A stretch of DNA of 5,083 nt, from positions 1 to 5,083 of the forward strand of contig JAGAIK010000184.1 of NCBI GenBank assembly GCA_017626625.1, given 5' to 3'. Numbering within the stretch: the first letter of the stretch is position 1; every line of letters begins with the position of its first letter. This document shows, one piece after another, positions 1-5,083 of this stretch. This DNA is from Roseburia sp. Its GTDB lineage: Bacteria; Bacillota; Clostridia; Lachnospirales; Lachnospiraceae. Position numbers and translations under genes: made by a program. Under the pieces are notes generated by a model. That model was given only the letters and a program-made list of their open reading frames with translations. It had not been told where the DNA came from and did not search any database.

Positions 1-1
1 G

Positions 2-841
2 CAGGCCTCCGGCATAATTGTGGCGGAAAATGGCAGAGAGCTTCTGATACTGACGGAGCGGAAGGTCATTGCTGATGTGGAGGAAATCTATGTGACGTTT
101 ATCGACGATTCACAGGTAGAAGCCTCCATGAAAAAATATGACGGCAATACGGGCATTGCCATTTTAAGCGTACCCATTGAAAATGTGACTGAGACAACCA
201 TGGAGGCAATTCAGGTGGCGGTACTGGGAAATTCTTTTACCACCACACAGGGCACGGTTGCCATTGCGGTGGGAAGTCCGTTAGGAACCAATTATTCTAT
301 TTTGACGGGAAATATTACATCCACGACCAATAGTATCAGTACGGTGGACAGTAATTATTCGGTATTTACCACGAATATTGTGGGGAGCAGCAGCGGCAGC
401 GGGGCTATTGTCAATTTGAACGGCGAGATTATCGGTCTTATCATGCAGGATTACAGCAGTGCCGGGGACGCAAACACACTGACCGCCATTGCTATTTCAG
501 AGATAAAGACGGTGATTGAAATGCTGTCAAATGGCAGGGACATTCCTTATATCGGGCTGGAATTAACGACGGTGACCAACGATATTGCCTCGGAGTACGA
601 TATGCCCAAAGGCGCTTATATTAAAGAGGTGGAGATGGATTCTCCCGCCATGGCAGCCGGACTGCAGAGCGGGGACGTCATCACCAAGATTGATGGGGAA
701 AATATTTTTAATGTGGATGGCTACGAAAGCAGGCTTCTTTCCCTGGCTCCGGGAGATATGGTGGAAATTACAATAGAACGCCAGGGAGCGGAGGGGTATA
801 CGGAGATATCCTGCAGGGTAGAAGTAAGTGTTTTGAAGTAA
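2..841 (+). CDS. HtrA/DegP-like trypsin-fold protein with C-terminal PDZ domain, 5' truncated, probably catalytically inactive
   Basis: The frame is open from base 2 and begins mid-domain, so the N-terminus (usually a cytoplasmic tail and membrane anchor in this family) lies outside the window; the GTG at 20 is internal. Visible residues number 279. The first two thirds match the HtrA (S1C) protease fold: an ASGIIV strand at the start, KYDGNTGIAIL near residues 45-55, GSPLGTNYSILTGNI near 91-106, and SGAIVNLNGEIIGL near 133-146. The last ~95 residues are a PDZ domain, with IPYIGLEL, a carboxylate-loop region, then AAGLQSGDVITKIDGENI near 218-235. HtrA proteins degrade or refold misfolded envelope proteins, with PDZ binding C-termini. 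Aligned to the family, the triad is lost: TNNHV reads TERKV (His to Lys), TDLAVL reads TGIAIL (Asp to Gly), and GNSGGPLVN reads SSGSGAIVN (Ser to Gly). I infer a pseudoprotease with a binding, scaffold or sensor role. The fold assignment is firm; the inactivity comes from an alignment by eye. Confidence 0.85.
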   Translation, partial: QASGIIVAENGRELLILTERKVIADVEEIYVTFIDDSQVEASMKKYDGNTGIAILSVPIENVTETTMEAIQVAVLGNSFTTTQGTVAIAVGSPLGTNYSILTGNITSTTNSISTVDSNYSVFTTNIVGSSSGSGAIVNLNGEIIGLIMQDYSSAGDANTLTAIAISEIKTVIEMLSNGRDIPYIGLELTTVTNDIASEYDMPKGAYIKEVEMDSPAMAAGLQSGDVITKIDGENIFNVDGYESRLLSLAPGDMVEITIERQGAEGYTEISCRVEVSVLK

Positions 842-913
842 ATGGAGAAGCGAAGTTTTTGCCTGTGAGGCAGAATAAAGTGATTAAAAATCAAAATTAT
901 TAGAAATAGAAGC

Positions 914-922
914 GAGGAGAGT
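914..922 (+). promoter_or_regulatory. yhaM ribosome binding site with unusually short spacer
   Basis: A GAGGAGA motif at 914-920 is the only Shine-Dalgarno-like sequence before the ATG at 923. From the AGGAG core (915-919) only three bases separate it from the start codon, shorter than the usual five to nine. The start is still favoured because the resulting MKYIDSLREGERI N-terminus looks like that of YhaM proteins and no better in-frame start lies nearby. Confidence 0.6.
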
Positions 923-1873
923 ATGAAGTATATTGACAGCCTGCGGGAAGGCGAGAGAATTAACGAGATATATCTGTGTAAAGTAAAACAGCCGGCATTG
1001 ACCAAGGCGGGAAAGCCTTATGATAATCTGATATTGCAGGATAAGACGGGAACGTTGGATGCAAAAATCTGGGAGCCGGGTTCTGTGGGGATTGAGGAGT
1101 TTGAAACTCTGGATTATATTGCAGTTATGGGCGACATCACCAGTTTTCAGGGAAATCTCCAGTTAAATGTGAAACGTGTCCGCAAGGTGCAGGAGGGAGA
1201 ATATGACCCCAAGGATTATCTTCCGGTGAGCACCAGGGATATTGACGAAATGTACAATGAGCTGACGGCATTAATCGGTACGGTGCAAAATCCGTATCTG
1301 AAAAAATTGTTAAGCAGTTTCTTTGTGGAAGATAAAGAGTTTGAGAAACGGTTTAAATTTCATTCTGCGGCAAAGACCGTACACCACGGATTTGTGGGAG
1401 GATTGTTAGAGCATACGCTAAGCGTGGCAAAGCATTGTGATTATTTTGCCTCGGTATATCCTATGCTGAACCGTGATTTGATTGTGACGGCGGCTATTTT
1501 CCATGATGTGGGTAAATTAGAAGAACTTTCCACTTTTCCGGCAAATGATTATACGGACGCAGGGCAGCTCTTAGGGCATATCATCATTGGCACTGAGCTG
1601 GTGGGAGAGCGAATCCGCACCATTCCGGGATTTCCTCAGGGGCTTGCTAATGAACTGAAGCATTGTATTTTAGCTCATCATGGAGAGTTAGAATTTGGTT
1701 CTCCGAAGAAACCGGCATTGGCGGAGGCGCTGGCGTTGAGTTTTGCCGACAATATTGATGCGAAGATGGAAACCATCCGGGAGATTTTTGCGGGCGTGCC
1801 GGAAAATAACCTGGAGTGGCAGGGATACAACCGCCTGCTTGAGAGTAATATCCGCAGGGCGGGACGAGAATAG
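923..1873 (+). CDS. yhaM: 3'-5' exoribonuclease YhaM (OB-fold plus HD domain)
   Basis: This 316-residue protein is nearly the length of Bacillus subtilis YhaM (about 314). Residues 1-90 form an OB-type nucleic-acid-binding domain (IYLCKVKQPALTKAGKPYDN, LQDKTGTLDAKIW, SFQGNLQLNV). Residues ~145-290 form an HD-superfamily phosphohydrolase domain: KTVHHGFVGGLLEHTLSV (H164), the AAIFHDVGK metal motif (H194-D195), the CILAHHG histidines (H252, H253) and the LSFADNIDAKME motif with D276. All expected HD metal ligands are therefore present. In the family this enzyme is a cytoplasmic, metal-dependent exonuclease that trims RNA 3' ends and works on single-stranded DNA or RNA; this is established for Firmicutes homologues, not shown here. 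It lies 81 bases after the HtrA-like gene with no convincing promoter or terminator between, so co-transcription is likely. The stop at 1871-1873 runs straight into a strong hairpin. No truncation or frameshift is seen. Confidence 0.93.
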   Translation: MKYIDSLREGERINEIYLCKVKQPALTKAGKPYDNLILQDKTGTLDAKIWEPGSVGIEEFETLDYIAVMGDITSFQGNLQLNVKRVRKVQEGEYDPKDYLPVSTRDIDEMYNELTALIGTVQNPYLKKLLSSFFVEDKEFEKRFKFHSAAKTVHHGFVGGLLEHTLSVAKHCDYFASVYPMLNRDLIVTAAIFHDVGKLEELSTFPANDYTDAGQLLGHIIIGTELVGERIRTIPGFPQGLANELKHCILAHHGELEFGSPKKPALAEALALSFADNIDAKMETIREIFAGVPENNLEWQGYNRLLESNIRRAGRE

Positions 1874-1909
1874 TGTAAAGAAGTTCTGCCGGGCGGAGCT
1901 TCTTCACAC
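1873..1909 (+). other. Long RNA hairpin immediately after the yhaM stop
   Basis: The strand folds on itself across almost all of this span. GTGT 1873-1876 pairs with ACAC 1906-1909. After one A-C mismatch (1877/1905), AAGAAG 1878-1883 pairs with CTTCTT 1899-1904, and the stem continues inward with G-U wobbles to a three-base CGG loop at 1890-1892. This gives about 16 paired positions. No U-tract follows, so it is not a standard intrinsic terminator. It may protect the mRNA 3' end or be part of the termination region. Existence of the stem is read directly; its role is unknown. Confidence 0.6.
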
Positions 1910-1910
1910 A

Positions 1911-1955
1911 GAAGAATGCAAAAAGCGCATTCTTCAAGGATTGTTTGTATTTTCA
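1911..1955 (+). terminator. Possible weak intrinsic terminator after yhaM
   Basis: A perfect nine-base stem (GAAGAATGC 1911-1919 with GCATTCTTC 1927-1935) closes a seven-base A-rich loop. A T-rich stretch follows at 1941-1953, but five non-T bases separate stem and T-run and the T-run is interrupted. It may therefore terminate poorly or act as an RNA 3'-end stabiliser, together with the hairpin directly before it. Confidence 0.4.
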
Positions 1956-2006
1956 TAGACGGCATTCCCGCCGATAGCGGCATGTCTGGAAGTGAGAAGA
2001 GAAGGA
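1956..2006. other. Non-coding spacer between the two terminator-like regions
   Basis: Nothing clearly functional is visible here. There is a small GCCG/CGGC four-base stem at 1970-1981 flanked by AGAC/GTCT, followed by a purine-rich run. No credible ORF, tRNA or riboswitch core was recognised. Confidence 0.4.
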
Positions 2007-2007
2007 G

Positions 2008-2060
2008 TGAAAAAAGAGGCAGCTTACGGAGAACGGAGGCTGCTTATTTTTCATTTTATT
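2008..2060 (+). terminator. Intrinsic terminator, possibly bidirectional
   Basis: An A-run (2010-2015) precedes the stem AGGCAGC 2017-2023, which pairs with GCTGCTT 2039-2045 (one G-U), followed by the T-rich run at 2047-2060. The A-run can also pair with the T-run, giving a symmetric structure that would present a U-tract on either strand. The loop contains a direct repeat, ACGGAG at 2026-2031 and 2033-2038. It most likely ends the upstream yhaM transcript and insulates rlmD. Confidence 0.75.
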
Positions 2061-2071
2061 AAGAAAGATTT

Positions 2072-2080
2072 TGTTAGAAT
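2072..2080 (+). promoter_or_regulatory. Putative extended -10 promoter for rlmD
   Basis: TG at 2072-2073, one base, then TAGAAT at 2075-2080 matches the extended -10 form TGnTAnnnT of the housekeeping sigma factor. The best -35 candidate, TTCATT at 2050-2055, is poor with a 19-base spacer, as tolerated for extended -10 promoters. It sits between the terminator and the rlmD start, where a promoter is expected. Transcription would begin near 2087, leaving a leader of about 30 bases. Confidence 0.45.
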
Positions 2081-2104
2081 AAATTTTATTTTGCGGGGAA
2101 ATGC

Positions 2105-2111
2105 AGGGAGG
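2105..2111 (+). promoter_or_regulatory. rlmD ribosome binding site that decides the start
   Basis: AGGGAGG lies four bases before the ATG at 2116 and is a strong Shine-Dalgarno match. An in-frame ATG at 2101 would place this motif inside the coding sequence as codons for GlnGlyGly and has only a GGGG two bases upstream. The 2116 start also gives MLQKNDMIELKIEDMG, the usual opening of a TRAM domain. Confidence 0.8.
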
Positions 2112-2115
2112 AACT

Positions 2116-4122
2116 ATGCTTCAGAAAAATGATATGATAGAGCTGAAAATAGAAGATATGGGCGTGGACGGGGAAGGCATCGGGAAATATGATGGGATGA
2201 CTTTTTTTGTGAAGGACGCTGTAATCGGAGATGAAATCAGGGCGCGGGTTACGAAGCTGAAAAAAAGCTATGGGTATGCCAGGGTGGAAGAAATTTTGTG
2301 TCCCTCCGAGGCAAGAACTGTGCCGGAGTGCGAACTGTACAAGCGCTGCGGGGGCTGTCAGATTCAGGCGATGGAGTATGGGAAACAGTTGGAATTTAAG
2401 CAGAATAAGGTGCGGGGGAATCTGATTCGGATTGGCGGATTTGCACCGGAATTTGTGGATGAGGTGATGCAGCCGATTGTGGGAATGGAGACGCCGTACC
2501 GTTACCGGAATAAGGCACAGTTTCCCATAGGAACGGATAAAGAGGGAAATGTGGTGGCTGGGTTTTATGCGGCGCGGAGTCACAATATTATTCCGGTGAC
2601 GGATTGTAAACTGGGAGTAGAGCAAAACCGGGAGATTTTGGATGTGGTGCTTTCTTATATGAGGGAAAACGGGGTAAAACCCTATGATGAGGCAGCGGGG
2701 AAGGGGCTGGTGCGCCATGTGCTGATTCGTTACGGGTTTACGACGAAAGAGATTATGGTTTGCCTTGTCATTAATGGGAAGAAGCTTCCGGCGCAGGAAA
2801 AACTGGTGGATAGTCTGGCGAAGATAGAGGGGATGACCAGTATATCCGTGAACCGGAACATGAAAAATACCAATGTGATTTTAGGGGAAGTGACGGAATG
2901 TATCTGGGGGCAGCCGTACATTATGGATTATATTCATTTGCGGAAGTGCGGGTGTGATAATGTACGGATAGAGAGTACAGCAGAGACAGAGAATGCGGAG
3001 GGGAAAGGAAATGCAGCAGGCGCAGGAAATGCGGCGGAGAGAGGAAAGGCAGCAGAGGAAGAGGATGTAGCGGGAGAAAGGGAATGTATCCGGGGACAGA
3101 GAGAAAAGGATGAGTTTACGATGACGGATTGTGCGGTTGCATTTCATATTTCGCCGCAGTCTTTTTATCAGGTGAATCCGGTACAGACGGAGAAGCTTTA
3201 CAGTCTGGCGTTGGATTATGCCGGGTTGACAGGGAAGGAGACGGTGTGGGATTTGTACTGCGGGATTGGGACGATTTCGTTGTTTTTAGCGCAGAAAGCG
3301 GGGAAGGTGTATGGGGTTGAGATTGTACCGCAGGCGATTGAGGATGCGAAAAATAATGCGGAGCTGAACGGAATTTCCAATGCGGAGTTTTTTGTGGGAA
3401 AGGCAGAGGAAGTGCTGCCGGAGTTTTATGAGAGGGAGAGCAGACAGGCTGGCGGAAGTGTGAGCGGAGGTGGAGAAGCGGCTGCGGTTGAGGAGAAGGA
3501 CGCAGGAAAAGCTGATGGGAGAAGTATGCTGCATCCGGATGTGATTGTGGTGGACCCGCCGAGGAAAGGGTGTGATGAGAAGTGCTTAGAGACGATGGTG
3601 AAAATGAGACCGGAGCGGATTGTGTATGTGAGCTGCGATTCGGCTACGCTGGCGCGGGATTTACGGGTGCTTTGTGATGGGGGGTATGAGGTGAAGAAGG
3701 TGAGGGCGGTGGACCAGTTTGGGAATACAGTGCATGTGGAGACAGTAGTAATGCTTTCCCACAAAAAACCTGATAGCATAATCAACGTAAAAGTGGAGTT
3801 TGGCGAGGGAGAGGGTAAAGTACCGCTTGATAATATCGCTAAGAGAGCCGAAGCGTACAAGCCGAAAGAGCGAGTGACCTACAAAATGATTAAGGAGTAC
3901 ATAGAAGCAAAATACGGATTCAAAGTACATACCGCATACATCGCAGAGGTAGAGCGGGATTTAGGCTTGCCGATGTACGATGTCCCTAATGCGGTGGAAG
4001 AATTGAAACAACCGAGGAAGTATCCGACGGCGGAGAAGGTGGAAGCGATAAAGGATGCTTTGAAACATTTTGAGGTTTGGAATAAAAGAGAGGAAAAAGA
4101 GAATGAAATTAAAAACATATGA
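2116..4122 (+). CDS. rlmD: 23S rRNA (uracil-C5)-methyltransferase, RlmD/RlmCD type, with foreign C-terminal tail
   Basis: The enzyme uses S-adenosylmethionine to methylate uracil C5 in 23S rRNA (U1939 in RlmD; Firmicute RlmCD also modifies U747, so site specificity is unresolved). Residues 1-60 form a TRAM RNA-binding domain. The iron-sulfur ligands are C72, C78, C81 (C-x5-C-x2-C) and C164. The SAM site is VWDLYCGIGT at 377-386. DPPRKG is at 480-485, the catalytic cysteine C507 in YVSCDSATLARDL, and the catalytic-base glutamate E542 in HVET. All catalytic elements are intact, so the core is probably active. At 668 residues it greatly exceeds E. coli RlmD (433). Two low-complexity, charged or Ala/Gly-rich inserts account for part: ~284-333, before ISPQSFYQVNP, and ~436-473, before PDVIVVDPP. 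The rest is a ~120-residue tail from ~549 that is not part of the fold. Its last 20 bases overlap the next gene. The start at 2116 is chosen over 2101 by ribosome binding site position. Confidence 0.92.
   Translation: MLQKNDMIELKIEDMGVDGEGIGKYDGMTFFVKDAVIGDEIRARVTKLKKSYGYARVEEILCPSEARTVPECELYKRCGGCQIQAMEYGKQLEFKQNKVRGNLIRIGGFAPEFVDEVMQPIVGMETPYRYRNKAQFPIGTDKEGNVVAGFYAARSHNIIPVTDCKLGVEQNREILDVVLSYMRENGVKPYDEAAGKGLVRHVLIRYGFTTKEIMVCLVINGKKLPAQEKLVDSLAKIEGMTSISVNRNMKNTNVILGEVTECIWGQPYIMDYIHLRKCGCDNVRIESTAETENAEGKGNAAGAGNAAERGKAAEEEDVAGERECIRGQREKDEFTMTDCAVAFHISPQSFYQVNPVQTEKLYSLALDYAGLTGKETVWDLYCGIGTISLFLAQKAGKVYGVEIVPQAIEDAKNNAELNGISNAEFFVGKAEEVLPEFYERESRQAGGSVSGGGEAAAVEEKDAGKADGRSMLHPDVIVVDPPRKGCDEKCLETMVKMRPERIVYVSCDSATLARDLRVLCDGGYEVKKVRAVDQFGNTVHVETVVMLSHKKPDSIINVKVEFGEGEGKVPLDNIAKRAEAYKPKERVTYKMIKEYIEAKYGFKVHTAYIAEVERDLGLPMYDVPNAVEELKQPRKYPTAEKVEAIKDALKHFEVWNKREEKENEIKNI
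3007..3060 (+). repeat. Three tandem 18-base repeats inside rlmD
   Basis: Units start at 3007, 3025 and 3043, each opening with a GGAAATGC(A/G)GC(A/G)G-like 13-mer (GGAAAGGCAGCAG in the third). They encode the hexapeptides GNAAGA, GNAAER and GKAAEE, residues 298-315. The preceding ENAEGK (from 2989) looks like a decayed fourth copy. The repeat lies within the first low-complexity insert of the methyltransferase and keeps frame, which suggests the linker grew by slippage duplication and tolerates length change. Confidence 0.7.
3760..4119 (+). other. C-terminal tail domain fused to RlmD, probably element-derived
   Basis: Immediately after the terminal catalytic motif and strand (HVETVVMLS), the frame continues with HKKPDSIINVKVEFGEGEGK and about 100 further residues (549-668). 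It contains a probable helical, helix-turn-helix-like segment (VTYKMIKEYIEAKYGFKVHTAYIAEVERDLG, 587-617, here written from its key parts KMIKEY, KVHTAYIAEV) and a final helix TAEKVEAIKDALKHFEV. I recall similar tails on RlmD-annotated proteins of Lachnospiraceae, but no search was run. Base composition drops to about 43-47% GC with more C-ending codons such as TAC, ATC and AAC, unlike the G-rich rlmD body. I infer sequence supplied by an element integrated at the 3' end of rlmD. The function of the tail is unknown; it could be a small DNA- or RNA-binding module. Confidence 0.55.
4091..4102 (+). promoter_or_regulatory. Ribosome binding site of the downstream gene, inside rlmD
   Basis: An AGAGAGGA purine run ending at 4094, eight bases before the ATG at 4103, lies within the last codons of rlmD. 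Ribosomes finishing rlmD at 4122 would be next to this start, which favours translational coupling. Confidence 0.65.
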
Positions 4123-5083
4123 TGCTGGTTTAGAGGAAAAGTTATCTGAGTTCGATTTTTGGATAACACCATCACTGGGTGAAATTAGAGAAGCAGAACA
4201 ATTTAAAGTAGATTTACAAAAAATCATTAACGGATTTGATAGTGTTGCTTTGTTATCAAGTAACTTTAGAGATATACAATTGTGTTCGGCCAATAATTTG
4301 GCTGAGAAATTAATTCCTGTTATAAATGATAAAGGGATAGCAGAAGCAACATCATTTTTAGAAAGTATATGTGGGGTTCTATATTTTGCAACAGGGAAAA
4401 CAGATAATAATATAAAGTGCCAATTTCCTGTTTATATGAAATCAGTTTTAGAAAAAGATAAAATTCCAAAGGTATCCTCAAAGGGAAAGCTGGTATATAA
4501 AGATTTACCGAGAACTTTTGGGTCAGAGGCAGTAATAAAAACTGTAGTTTCATTGAAGAATTATCCAAAAGCGCAAGAAGAATTGTTGAAAAGTTTCTTT
4601 CAGATTCTTGTGTCAGATGAGAGTTATGCGAAACAATTATGGTCTTTGGGTGTTTCTTATATAACTATGAGAGAAAAAGAGTGTGCAGAGGCATTTATGA
4701 GTCCTATTGTCACATTTCAGTCAAGAGGGTCTATTACCGCTACACAAGGGCATATTCCTGAATTGATTTTAAGAAAATATATGGATGAATGGGGAATGAT
4801 TGCAGGGTACGATTATAACGAACAAGATGTAACGCTTGGAGATTTTTTTGGTGAGACAGAAGCTAAAGATAATTTAAAGAAACGGAAATATGATTTTATA
4901 CTTCCATATAAATCAAGGGATAAGGGTGGAAAGGTATTTGTTCAATGCCAATTTTATGCTGGAGATTCAGGAAGTGTTTCTCACAAAGTAGTGGATCAAA
5001 CTGATAGCACTCGTGCAATTACATTGAATAAATATCCAGAAGCAGTTTTTATGGAGTATTTAGATGGTGCAGGTTATTATTCA
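4103..5083 (+). CDS. Uncharacterised AT-rich accessory protein, 3' truncated (possible nuclease)
   Basis: The frame from the ATG at 4103 is open for 327 codons to the window edge without a stop, so the C-terminus is missing. It begins MKLKTYDAGLEEKLSEFDFW and looks soluble, with no signal peptide or membrane segment. I do not recognise the family. The most motif-like part is residues ~207-305: SRGSITATQGHIPELILRKY, then KRKYDFILPYK (D264), then a strand KVFVQCQFYAGDSGSVSHK and VVDQTDSTR. The order acidic residue, short loop, beta strand with polar Q-x-Q (Q281, Q283) resembles a PD-(D/E)XK nuclease core of type II restriction enzymes with a non-standard final motif, but this is weak inference. 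GC is about 25-32% in sampled 60-base lines, with A/T-ending codons, far below the rlmD body, which points to horizontal acquisition. It overlaps rlmD by 20 bases and has no promoter of its own, so it probably depends on the rlmD transcript. If a restriction enzyme, a partner methyltransferase should lie downstream. Confidence 0.8.
   Translation, partial: MKLKTYDAGLEEKLSEFDFWITPSLGEIREAEQFKVDLQKIINGFDSVALLSSNFRDIQLCSANNLAEKLIPVINDKGIAEATSFLESICGVLYFATGKTDNNIKCQFPVYMKSVLEKDKIPKVSSKGKLVYKDLPRTFGSEAVIKTVVSLKNYPKAQEELLKSFFQILVSDESYAKQLWSLGVSYITMREKECAEAFMSPIVTFQSRGSITATQGHIPELILRKYMDEWGMIAGYDYNEQDVTLGDFFGETEAKDNLKKRKYDFILPYKSRDKGGKVFVQCQFYAGDSGSVSHKVVDQTDSTRAITLNKYPEAVFMEYLDGAGYYS

Noticed and set aside
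860..872. TGCCT/AGGCA five-base hairpin between the HtrA-like gene and yhaM
   Set aside because: The stem is short and is followed by GAATAAAG with no T-run; the T-run lies before it. It is not a credible terminator.
859..887. Possible promoter for yhaM (TTGCCT, 17 bases, GATTAA)
   Set aside because: Both hexamers match consensus poorly; chance matches of this quality are common in AT-rich spacers.
1956..1990. Riboswitch or small RNA in the yhaM-rlmD spacer
   Set aside because: Only short four-base stems are present and no known riboswitch core sequence could be recognised.
2101..2115. Upstream in-frame ATG as the rlmD start
   Set aside because: It would bury the strong AGGGAGG ribosome binding site inside the gene and adds MQGGT before the normal family N-terminus.
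2007..2132. 41-codon frame from a GTG on the + strand
   Set aside because: The AAGGAG upstream directly abuts the start codon with no spacer, the frame runs through the terminator hairpin and promoter, and it ends inside rlmD. It is best read as intergenic sequence.
2086..2718. Long open frame on the minus strand (210 codons)
   Set aside because: It lies wholly opposite the well-supported rlmD core (TRAM and iron-sulfur region), has no ribosome binding site and its product is rich in His, Pro, Leu and Ile with no recognisable domain.
3286..3860. Overlapping minus-strand open frames opposite the 3' part of rlmD
   Set aside because: They are by-products of the G-rich rlmD coding strand, with Ser/Pro/Leu-rich low-complexity products and no start signals.
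1..5083. CRISPR arrays, tRNA or rRNA genes, complete insertion sequences, recombinase genes
   Set aside because: None was seen on reading through the window. The only regular repeat is the 18-base coding repeat in rlmD, and no second copy of the proposed rlmD attachment sequence was noticed.

Overview
The window most likely comes from a Clostridia genome, probably Lachnospiraceae. The evidence is a YhaM-type exoribonuclease, an iron-sulfur RlmD-type 23S rRNA methyltransferase carrying a C-terminal tail I associate with gut Lachnospiraceae, strong purine-rich ribosome binding sites, and moderate GC. This assignment rests on recognition, not on a search. All genes are on the + strand.

Layout. 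(1) Positions 2-841 hold the 3' part of an HtrA/DegP-like protein, a trypsin-like fold followed by one PDZ domain. All three catalytic-triad positions appear to be substituted. (2) Positions 923-1873 hold a complete yhaM-type 3'-5' exoribonuclease (OB fold plus HD domain), 81 bases downstream and probably in the same transcript. (3) Positions 1874-2100 are non-coding. They contain a very strong hairpin right after the yhaM stop, a second perfect hairpin, an unremarkable stretch, a canonical intrinsic terminator and an extended -10 promoter. (4) Positions 2116-4122 hold an rlmD-type gene with two low-complexity inserts, one built on an 18-base tandem repeat. Its reading frame runs without a stop into a tail of about 120 residues that is not part of the methyltransferase. 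(5) Positions 4103-5083 hold a very AT-rich open frame cut by the window edge. It overlaps the end of rlmD by 20 bases. I cannot name its family; a PD-(D/E)XK-type nuclease is a weak guess.

The main point of interest is the right half. GC in sampled 60-base lines falls in steps: about 55% in the rlmD body, about 43-47% in the tail, and about 25-32% in the downstream gene. The composition shift starts just after the last catalytic motif of the methyltransferase (HVE, from 3733). This fits insertion of foreign DNA into the conserved 3' end of rlmD, a known kind of target for integrative elements, with the incoming DNA supplying a replacement C-terminus. The cargo gene is placed so that it can be transcribed from the rlmD promoter and translationally coupled to rlmD. 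The other element end and any recombinase lie outside the window, so this remains an inference.

The left half is mostly housekeeping: RNA turnover (YhaM), rRNA modification (RlmD) and an envelope-type PDZ protein that has probably lost protease activity.
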